From DATLCI01 sp046714215 (GTDB lineage: Bacteria; Acidobacteriota; Terriglobia; Terriglobales; Acidobacteriaceae), in the NCBI GenBank assembly GCA_046714215.1, contig JBKKBM010000195.1, positions 1 to 8,063 of the forward strand: a stretch of DNA of 8,063 nucleotides, written 5' to 3'. This document shows, piece by piece, positions 1 to 4,437 of this stretch. Positions within the stretch are counted from its first letter, which is position 1. Each line of letters opens with the position of its first letter. The position numbers and the translations under genes were made by a program. The notes beneath the pieces were generated by a model that was not told the DNA's origin, searched no databases, and saw only the letters and a program-made list of their open reading frames with translations.

Positions 1-264
1 GGCGTTGCGTAAGTCAGCGCCGACGATGGTCATCCAGTACCAGATGCCGGCGAAGACGGCGACGAAGGCGCTGTAACGGAACCAGAAGAGCGCACGCTTC
101 ATCAGCGCGGGAAAAACTTTGGCTTTGGTCGCGGGATCCACTTCCTTCATGAACGGGACGTTGACCAGGTTGAAAAAGAAGAGAAAGCCGATCCAGGTGA
201 TGCCGGCTACAAGATGGACCCAGCGCAGGGCCATCTGTACGAGCGCGGTGTTCTCGGGGGACAT
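1..264 (-). CDS. PuuD/urate-oxidase N-terminal-like integral membrane protein (5' part only)
   Basis: Reading the minus strand from an ATG at 264 gives 88 open codons that run off the left window edge. The N-terminus reads RWVHLVAGITWIG followed by an aromatic run (residues about 14-31), then a polar loop and KRALFWFRY (about 56-63). Hydrophobic segments at about 13-33 and 64-82 look like two membrane helices. The His in RWxHLxAGxxWIG and the LMxRALFWFR block resemble the membrane domain of the PuuD/urate oxidase N-terminal family (DUF989-type), whose members include cytochrome-linked urate-oxidising proteins. The substrate here cannot be told from 88 residues, and many acidobacterial relatives are only named by similarity. 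No clear Shine-Dalgarno precedes the ATG; two in-frame TTG codons lie a few codons upstream and are possible alternative starts. The gene diverges from hfq and is separated from it by a repeat element. Confidence 0.72.
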   Translation of the reverse strand, partial: MSPENTALVQMALRWVHLVAGITWIGFLFFFNLVNVPFMKEVDPATKAKVFPALMKRALFWFRYSAFVAVFAGIWYWMTIVGADLRNA

Positions 265-318
265 GCGGGAAGGATACAACAACCGCCGCCAGCCGGCAGC
301 TCCAGCCACACCTGATTC

Positions 319-467
319 GTTAACCCCAAAGACACAAAGGACACAGAGCCACACAAAGTAAGGATATAAAGGCGAAGATCTCAGAATGTGTGCCTTGGGT
401 CTTCTCCGGAATCTTCGGGCAGGTTTTCGCTGTAGCCCTTGGTGTCCTCTGTGCCTTCGGGGTTGAC
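319..467. repeat. 149-bp element bounded by 30-bp imperfect inverted repeats (CACAAAGGACACAGAG type)
   Basis: The left arm (319-348) contains TTAACCCCAAAGACACAAAG and continues GACACAGAG. The right arm (438-467), read on the other strand, is GTCAACCCCGAAGGCACAG followed by AGGACACCAAG. Aligned by hand, 24 of 30 positions match, and five of the six differences are transitions. The 89 bp between the arms have no coding signal. From memory, GGACACAGAG/CACAAAGG strings recur between genes in acidobacterial and some other soil-bacterial genomes; whether this is a mobile MITE-like unit or a REP-like element cannot be decided from one copy. Confidence 0.7.
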
Positions 468-482
468 GAATCCAGCCTCAAG

Positions 483-511
483 TTGAAAAACCGGGGCTGA
501 GGACGTATTGT
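483..511 (+). promoter_or_regulatory. Putative sigma70-type promoter for hfq
   Basis: TTGAAA (483-488, 5 of 6 to the -35 consensus) is followed after 17 bp by TATTGT (506-511, 4 of 6 to the -10 consensus). It lies about 55 bp upstream of the hfq ATG and just downstream of the inverted repeat. The call rests on motif matches only. Confidence 0.35.
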
Positions 512-565
512 TGGTGCAGGGTTGCGGCTAAGGTGCAGTCCACTCAGGTTGTCAAGGAGATCGGC

Positions 566-874
566 ATGGAAACGAAGCCGGCACAGAACATACAAGATTC
601 CTTCCTCAACACGGCGCGCAAAGACAAAGCGCCCATCACCATTTATTTATTGAGCGGCGTGAAGTTGACCGGTCGCATCCGCTCGTTCGACAAATATTCG
701 GTGGTGCTGGAGACCAACAATCAAGAGCAGTTGATCTTCAAGCACGCCATCTCCACGGTTGTGCTGGGTAAGGTCCACCACGGGGCGACGTCCATGGGCG
801 AGCGCCACGGGGTGGCGTCGCAACCGGCGGCCCCTCCTAATCCCCCGGACGGCGCGACCGGCACGGAGTCATAA
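566..874 (+). CDS. hfq: RNA chaperone Hfq
   Basis: The product (102 aa) is an Sm-like protein that forms a hexameric ring and promotes pairing of small RNAs with mRNAs. Residues 9-66 match Hfq throughout. IQDSFLN near the N-terminus supplies the proximal-face Gln (Q10; Q8 in E. coli), ITIYLLSGVKLTGRIRSFD is the Sm1 motif with distal-face Y27, and FKHAISTVV (58-66) is Sm2 with the K-H pair. The rim patch is R18-K19-D20-K21, similar in charge to the E. coli RRER patch; the E. coli F42 position is Tyr here. A 36-residue Pro/Gly-rich tail follows the core. The ATG at 566 is chosen because AAGGAGA sits 5 nt upstream; an in-frame GTG at 533 lacks such a site. hflX follows directly, as in many bacteria. 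Confidence 0.96.
   Translation: METKPAQNIQDSFLNTARKDKAPITIYLLSGVKLTGRIRSFDKYSVVLETNNQEQLIFKHAISTVVLGKVHHGATSMGERHGVASQPAAPPNPPDGATGTES
865..868 (+). promoter_or_regulatory. Shine-Dalgarno GGAG that places the hflX start at ATT 878
   Basis: GGAG lies inside the last codons of hfq, 9 nt before an ATT (878) that opens the hflX frame right after the hfq stop. No ATG, GTG or TTG exists in any frame between 875 and 970, so this site is the best sequence support for a rare AUU start. Confidence 0.45.
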
Positions 875-877
875 ACA

Positions 878-2305
878 ATTCCCGGACCGAAACACGGCTG
901 GAAAGCCAAACCGAAACGCCCCGGCATCGAGACCACCCGGCCCGGGGCGGAGCGCGCCTTCCTTATCGGGTTGGAGATACGCTCCGGGCGCCGCGCTTTC
1001 CTGAAACATGCCCGGTTGGCGCGGGAGGCGGCGCGCCCCGCGCCCGAAGTAGACGACGAAGTTGCGTCCCAGCCGGACGATTTGCGGGCGAGTTTCTCCG
1101 CTTTTTCCGCCGAAGAATCGATCGCCGAATTTCGCGAGTTAGCCACCAGCGCCGGTGCGCAAGTGGTCGGCGAGATCCTGCAAAAACGTGACAAAGCCGA
1201 CCCAGCAACGCTGGTAGGCAAAGGTAAGCTGGAAGAGATCGCAGGGGCGGCGGCGGCGGCCGATGCCGACATGGTGCTCTTCGACCACGACCTTACGCCC
1301 TCGCAGCAGCGCAACATCGAGCGCGAACTGAAGCTGCGGGTGCTCGACCGCACGCAACTCATCCTCGACATCTTTGCCAAGCACGCGCGCACCCGCGAAG
1401 GTCAGCTCCAGGTAGAGTTGGCGCAGCTCGAGTACATGTTGCCGCGTTTGGCGGGGCGCGGCGTGGAGATGTCGCAACTGGGCGGCGGCATCGGCACCAG
1501 AGGCCCGGGCGAAACGCAACTGGAGACCGACCGCCGGAAGATCTATCGGCGCATCCGACATATCAAGGAGCAAGTGGAAGAGGTGCGGCGCATCCGGGCA
1601 CAGCAGCGCCAGCGTCGGGAAGCGGTGCCGGTGGCGACGGTCGCGCTGGTGGGCTACACCAACGCGGGTAAATCGACATTATTCAATGCGCTGACCAAAT
1701 CGGATGTGGTGGCCTCAGCGCGGATGTTCGCGACGCTGGATCCAACGATCCGCTCAGTAGTGCTGCCTTCAAAGCGCAAAGTGCTGCTCTCAGACACGGT
1801 GGGATTCATCCGCAACTTGCCACACACGCTGGTGACTTCGTTCCGCGCGACGCTCGAGGAAGTGCAGCGCGCGGAGCTGGTGCTGCATGTGGTGGACGCT
1901 GCAAGTCCGGAGTTCATCGCCGCGGAGCAGAAAGCACAAGTAGAAAAGGTGCTGGAAGAATTAGAGGCGCAAGGGAAGCCGCGGCTGGTGGTGCGCAATA
2001 AGATCGACCTTTTATCCGAAAGCGAAGGCAAAGCCTTACGGGATGAGGACAATGTAGTGCATGTGTCGGCGTTGAAGGGTATGGGACTGGAGCCGCTGCT
2101 GGCGAAGATCGACGCCGTGCTTACCGGCGATCCGGTGGTCACAGTGAAGCTCAAAGTGCCGCAGAGTGAAGGGCGCGTGTTGGCGCAGGTCGAAGCGAAA
2201 GCGCGGATATTGTCGCGGAGTTTTCGTGCGGGCAACGTATACATGAAGGTGCAAGCGGCGGAATCGGTGCTGCGCGGGATGAAAAAGTTCGTGAAGGCGG
2301 ACTAG
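878..2305 (+). CDS. hflX: Ribosome-associated GTPase HflX
   Basis: HflX is a cytoplasmic GTPase that binds the 50S subunit and splits stalled or hibernating 70S ribosomes. From the ATT at 878 the protein has 475 aa. The N-terminal domain carries the family blocks ERAFLIGLEIR (just before the first TTG), ATLVGKGKLEEI and LFDHDLTPSQQRNIE. The glycine-rich linker GGGIGTRGPGETQLETDRR precedes the G domain: G1 GYTNAGKST (259-267), G2 TLDPT (286-290), G3 DTVGF (306-310), G4 NKID (374-377), G5 SALKG (397-401). The first conventional start (TTG, 971) would delete ERAFLIG, which homologues keep. The upstream reading frame stays open back to the hfq TAA and offers only ATT 878 and ATC 926; ATT is preferred because of GGAG 9 nt upstream. 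The family is certain; the exact start is inferred. Confidence 0.93.
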   Translation: MPGPKHGWKAKPKRPGIETTRPGAERAFLIGLEIRSGRRAFLKHARLAREAARPAPEVDDEVASQPDDLRASFSAFSAEESIAEFRELATSAGAQVVGEILQKRDKADPATLVGKGKLEEIAGAAAAADADMVLFDHDLTPSQQRNIERELKLRVLDRTQLILDIFAKHARTREGQLQVELAQLEYMLPRLAGRGVEMSQLGGGIGTRGPGETQLETDRRKIYRRIRHIKEQVEEVRRIRAQQRQRREAVPVATVALVGYTNAGKSTLFNALTKSDVVASARMFATLDPTIRSVVLPSKRKVLLSDTVGFIRNLPHTLVTSFRATLEEVQRAELVLHVVDAASPEFIAAEQKAQVEKVLEELEAQGKPRLVVRNKIDLLSESEGKALRDEDNVVHVSALKGMGLEPLLAKIDAVLTGDPVVTVKLKVPQSEGRVLAQVEAKARILSRSFRAGNVYMKVQAAESVLRGMKKFVKAD

Positions 2306-2311
2306 CTGCGC

Positions 2312-2370
2312 AAAAATTAAATGGGCTTGCTGCCAAGAAGCGGTGACAATTCCTTGGCCTCAAGCCCATT
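2312..2370 (-). terminator. Long stem-loop; rho-independent terminator geometry on the minus strand
   Basis: AATGGGCTTG (2320-2329) pairs perfectly with CAAGCCCATT (2361-2370), and inside them GCCAAG (2332-2337) pairs with CTTGGC (2353-2358), with a two-base internal loop and a 15-nt apical loop. On the minus strand the stem is followed by TAATTTTT (2319-2312), a U-tract as expected of a terminator. On the plus strand no T-run follows 2370, so it would be a poor intrinsic terminator for hflX, although the hairpin could still stabilise the 3' end of the hflX mRNA. Confidence 0.55.
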
Positions 2371-2387
2371 CGATCCGGAATGGATCG
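2371..2387. repeat. Short perfect hairpin CGATCC-GGAAT-GGATCG
   Basis: Six-bp arms (2371-2376 and 2382-2387) enclose a 5-nt loop. It abuts the longer stem-loop, so the two would stack in either transcript. Confidence 0.5.
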
Positions 2388-2401
2388 GAGGTGATAGAAA
2401 C

Positions 2402-2429
2402 AGTCTACGCCTTCTAGGGTGAAAGTCAA
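2402..2429 (-). promoter_or_regulatory. Putative minus-strand sigma70-type promoter
   Basis: Read on the minus strand, TTGACT (2429-2424, 5 of 6) is separated by 16 bp from TAGACT (2407-2402, 4 of 6). It points at the hairpin-terminator region and would drive the candidate small RNA. Motif evidence only. Confidence 0.3.
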
Positions 2430-2463
2430 GCCACGCCTAAGGTTCTGCCCGAAGGGCCGCTTA

Positions 2464-2476
2464 TTTCTCTGAGAAA
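2464..2476. promoter_or_regulatory. 13-bp palindrome TTTCTC-T-GAGAAA upstream of the atp promoter
   Basis: Perfect 6-bp arms surround a single central T, the geometry of an operator for a dimeric regulator. It lies 45 bp upstream of the -35 box, in a position suited to an activator. The ACGCCTAA copy at 2476-2483 overlaps its right end. No regulator can be named. Confidence 0.25.
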
Positions 2477-2521
2477 CGCCTAAAGTGTTGATTTTGCTGC
2501 GTGAAAATGGCGTTTCGTCCG

Positions 2522-2551
2522 TTGACACTCCTGCTTTTTGGCTGTTAGATT
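2522..2551 (+). promoter_or_regulatory. Probable sigma70-type promoter of the atp operon
   Basis: A perfect -35 TTGACA (2522-2527) is followed after 18 bp by TAGATT (2546-2551, 4 of 6 to TATAAT) in an A/T-rich patch. Initiation would fall near 2558, giving a leader of about 50 nt before the first ATG (2610). Confidence 0.6.
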
Positions 2552-2609
2552 ATTAAGTTCTTTACCGCTGCTTTCCGGACATAGATACCCCAGGACAAAA
2601 CACCCAGGA

Positions 2610-3089
2610 ATGGATGCCGCACTCCAACGAGCTCTAGGCGAACTACTGCTTAACGCAGTACCGACGATCGTGCTGTTTTTGTTGCTGTACGTCGCCTATC
2701 GGAAGCTGGTCCACGAACCCCTGATGCGCGTGTTGGCGGAGCGCCATGCCAAGACAGCAGGCGCAGTGGCCAAGGCCCAGGCGGATATCGCCGCGGCGGG
2801 GGTGCGTACCGCTGAGTATGAACAGAAGATGCGGGAAGCGCGGGCGACTGTGTTCAAGACCATGGAGGCACAGCGCAAGCAGTTGATGGATGCGCACGTG
2901 GCGGGCATCACCGAAGCCAAGGCGCGGGCCCAGGCGCAGGTGAAAGCCGCTAAGGCTGAGATTGAGACGGAAACCGTCACCGCCAAAGTCGGATTGCAGG
3001 CGCAGGTGGAAGCGCTGGCGCAGGAAGTGATCCGCGCGGTGGTGAATGTGGATGGAAAGTCCGGACAAGCGCCGGCGGGGCGGACATAA
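2610..3089 (+). CDS. ATP synthase F0 subunit b' (b-type peripheral stalk, first copy)
   Basis: The 159-aa product is a b-type stator subunit. It has one N-terminal membrane helix (about residues 15-34, NAVPTIVLFLLLYVAYRKLV) followed by HEPLMRVLAERHA and a long Ala/Lys/Glu/Gln-rich helix (about 45-145) that would form the right-handed coiled coil running along F1 to delta. It precedes a second, different b gene and overlaps its ATG by one base (TAATG), so a b/b' heterodimer is likely, as in cyanobacteria and alphaproteobacteria. The ATG at 2610 is chosen because the only upstream starts in frame lie in or next to the promoter. Its ribosome site is odd: CCCAGGA occurs twice (2589-2595, 2603-2609), one copy too far and one directly abutting the ATG. 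As a stator it would work with subunits a and c, whose genes are not here. Confidence 0.88.
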   Translation: MDAALQRALGELLLNAVPTIVLFLLLYVAYRKLVHEPLMRVLAERHAKTAGAVAKAQADIAAAGVRTAEYEQKMREARATVFKTMEAQRKQLMDAHVAGITEAKARAQAQVKAAKAEIETETVTAKVGLQAQVEALAQEVIRAVVNVDGKSGQAPAGRT

Positions 3090-3832
3090 TGATGACCCCA
3101 AAAGCGACCGTCAGGACAACCGCAATGACGAGATTCGGGATGCTATTCGCCGCGCTGCTGCTGAGTACCACGCTGACATACGCGCAGGAACACCCAGTAC
3201 CCGCTAAGGCCGCCCCGGCCGGTCACGCCGCAGCCCCCGCGGAAGCCGAGGCGCCGCCGAAAGAAGCGGCGGCCAATCCGCACGCGCAATTCATGGAGTC
3301 GCCCTCCGTAAAATTCATCGGCAAGACGCTGGGCGTCGAGACCAAGACGGCATCGAAGATCGCCCTGGGAATCAATTTTTTCATTCTCGCCTTCACCATC
3401 TTCTGGCTCAGCCGCACGGGTGTGCCCGCGATGTTCCGAAACCGCACCGCGGCCATCCAAAAAGGGATAGAAGAAGCGCGGAAGGCGAGTGCAGAATCCG
3501 CGACGCGGCTGGCCGAGATCGAGGCGCGGCTCTCGAAGCTGGATCAGGAGATCGCCACCATGCGCGGCCAGGCGGAGAGTGAAGCCAAGGCCGAAGAAGA
3601 GCGGCTGCGCGCGGCGACCGAAGATGAGAAGCGCAAGATCGTGCAGTCGGCGGAGCAGGAGATCGCGGCAGCGGCGAATACGGCGCGTCGCGACTTGAAG
3701 AATCTGGCAGTATCGCTGGCCGTGGGGCTGGCGGTAAAGAAGATCGCGGTGAATGACGAAACGGACAAACTGCTGGTCAAGGATTTTGCCGCTAACCTCG
3801 ACGCAAAACAAGACCCGAAAGGCAGGAGCTAA
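3089..3832 (+). CDS. atpF: ATP synthase F0 subunit b with signal peptide and periplasmic extension
   Basis: The 247-aa product is longer than the usual b subunit (about 155-175 aa). The extra length is N-terminal: a signal peptide-like stretch (RFGMLFAALLLSTTLTYA, residues 15-32, probable cleavage before QE) and an Ala/Pro/Glu-rich segment of about 58 residues (33-90). Then come the membrane helix (about 91-108, IALGINFFILAFTIFWLS), the family-typical RNRTAAIQKGIEEARKA, and a long charged coiled coil (about 120-205) ending in a delta-binding C-terminus. The listed ATG overlaps the preceding stop (TAATG), which suggests translational coupling. An in-frame ATG at 3125 has AGGA 8 nt upstream, gives a cleaner 20-residue signal peptide and may be the true start. 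It pairs with the upstream b' protein in the peripheral stalk. Confidence 0.9.
   Translation: MMTPKATVRTTAMTRFGMLFAALLLSTTLTYAQEHPVPAKAAPAGHAAAPAEAEAPPKEAAANPHAQFMESPSVKFIGKTLGVETKTASKIALGINFFILAFTIFWLSRTGVPAMFRNRTAAIQKGIEEARKASAESATRLAEIEARLSKLDQEIATMRGQAESEAKAEEERLRAATEDEKRKIVQSAEQEIAAAANTARRDLKNLAVSLAVGLAVKKIAVNDETDKLLVKDFAANLDAKQDPKGRS
3113..3116 (+). promoter_or_regulatory. Internal AGGA supporting an alternative atpF start at 3125
   Basis: AGGA lies 8 nt before the ATG at 3125, a better ribosome-binding arrangement than the G-rich sequence before 3089. Using 3125 would shorten AtpF by 12 residues and remove a Lys/Arg-containing pre-sequence while keeping the whole hydrophobic signal. 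Confidence 0.4.
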
Positions 3833-3835
3833 GCG

Positions 3836-4372
3836 ATGGCCGCAGTGAGTAGCCGTTACGCCCGCGCCCTGGCTGACGTGGTGATGGCGAACAAACTGGA
3901 TGCGGCCAAGACCACCTTGGATCTCGAGCAGATGAGCGCGACCATGAAGGACAGCGCTGACCTGCGCAACCTGTGGGAGTCGCCCTCCGTACCGTCACAG
4001 CAAAAGCTGAAACTGCTGGACGCGGTGGCGGCGCAGGCGGGACTGGCCAAACAGACGCGTAATTTCCTCGCGGTGTTAATCGACCAGCGCCGCATCGGAT
4101 TGCTGGACGAGATCACAGCCCTGGTGAAAACGGAGTTGAACGAGCGCATGGGTTTTGCCGAAGCGCAGGTGACGAGCGCGCGCGAATTGAGCGCCGAAGA
4201 GCGCAGTAATCTGGAAGCGGAAATAGCCAAGGCCACAGGCAAGACCATCCAGGCGAAGTATGCGCGCGATCCGCAGATCCTTGGCGGCGCGGTGGTCAAA
4301 GTGGGCAGCACCATCTATGACGGGTCAGTGCGCGGCAAGTTGCAAAAGATCAAGCAGCAGATGATGAGTTAA
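3836..4372 (+). CDS. atpH: ATP synthase F1 subunit delta
   Basis: The 178-aa product has the length and layout of the delta (OSCP) subunit that links the top of the alpha/beta head to the b stalk. The N-terminal helical domain begins with SSRYARALADV, the typical RYAxAL opening, and includes FLAVLIDQRRIGLLDEI (about residues 76-92). The C-terminal part has the family pattern AQVTSARELSAEE followed by the diagnostic DPQILGGAVVKVGSTIYDGSVRGKL block near the end. AGGAG (3824-3828), set inside the end of atpF, lies 7 nt before the ATG, and only 3 nt separate the genes, so co-translation is likely. Confidence 0.95.
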   Translation: MAAVSSRYARALADVVMANKLDAAKTTLDLEQMSATMKDSADLRNLWESPSVPSQQKLKLLDAVAAQAGLAKQTRNFLAVLIDQRRIGLLDEITALVKTELNERMGFAEAQVTSARELSAEERSNLEAEIAKATGKTIQAKYARDPQILGGAVVKVGSTIYDGSVRGKLQKIKQQMMS

Positions 4373-4377
4373 AAGCA

Positions 4378-4399
4378 GCTGCCAGCCGCCGGCTGCCAG
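4378..4399. repeat. GCTGCCAG direct repeat and small hairpin between atpH and atpA
   Basis: GCTGCCAG occurs at 4378-4385 and 4392-4399, separated by 6 bp. Between them CAGCC (4383-4387) and GGCTG (4391-4395) could form a 5-bp stem with a 3-nt loop. There is no T-run, so this is not a terminator; it may modulate translation or mRNA processing between atpH and atpA. Confidence 0.4.
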
Positions 4400-4437
4400 T
4401 GGAAGGCAAAAGTCAAAAGACGGAATCGGAAAAACAT

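Larger units (their letters stand above)
265..565. other. Divergent intergenic region with repeat element and hfq promoter
   Basis: This stretch between two divergent genes has no credible coding sequence. It holds a long imperfect inverted repeat (319-467), a putative hfq promoter (483-511) and the hfq ribosome binding site (AAGGAGA, 554-560). No convincing promoter for the minus-strand gene was found. Confidence 0.7.
2312..2395 (-). ncRNA. Candidate minus-strand small RNA, about 84 nt, with anti-Shine-Dalgarno 5' end
   Basis: On the minus strand a promoter-like pair (TTGACT-16-TAGACT, 2429-2402) would start transcription near 2395. The predicted RNA begins AUCACCUCC, which equals the 16S rRNA anti-Shine-Dalgarno end. 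It then forms a short hairpin (CGATCC / GGATCG, loop ATTCC, 2387-2371) and ends in a long stem-loop followed by UUUAAUUUUU. A single-stranded C-rich 5' region plus a terminator hairpin is a usual layout of trans-acting bacterial sRNAs. It lies 1.5 kb from hfq. No family is recognised and expression is unproven; the motifs could be coincidental. Confidence 0.35.
2306..2609. other. 304-bp intergenic region between hflX and the atp operon
   Basis: No coding sequence is credible here. From left to right it holds a long stem-loop with an A/T tract on its hflX side (2312-2370), a second hairpin (2371-2387), an exact GGAGGTGAT (2387-2395) without a start codon, a minus-strand promoter candidate (2402-2429), three ACGCCT copies (2407, 2433, 2476), a 13-bp palindrome (2464-2476) and the probable atp operon promoter (2522-2551). 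Confidence 0.7.

Noticed and set aside
119..361. Plus-strand open frame of 80 codons at the left side
   Set aside because: Its first part is antisense to the membrane-protein gene, whose protein reads with clear membrane helices and family motifs, and its tail runs into the repeat.
320..595. Minus-strand open frame of 91 codons ending in a Cys/Leu-rich tail
   Set aside because: It is the translation of the inverted-repeat element and overlaps the hfq start; its Cys/Leu-rich end comes from the CACAAAGGACACAGAG repeat, a known source of spurious calls.
971..973. TTG 971 as the hflX start
   Set aside because: It would cut off the conserved ERAFLIG and has no ribosome site; kept only as a fallback.
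2320..2370. Intrinsic terminator for hflX on the plus strand
   Set aside because: The stem is good but no T-run follows on the plus side; the T-tract lies only on the minus side.
2538..2609. N-terminal extension of the b' subunit from TTG 2538
   Set aside because: It would begin inside the promoter, before the expected transcript start, and the extra residues do not look like a b subunit.
4399..4437. N-terminal extension of AtpA from GTG 4399
   Set aside because: The GTG lies in the GCTGCCAG repeat and the added residues are unlike AtpA; ATG 4438 gives the normal N-terminus.
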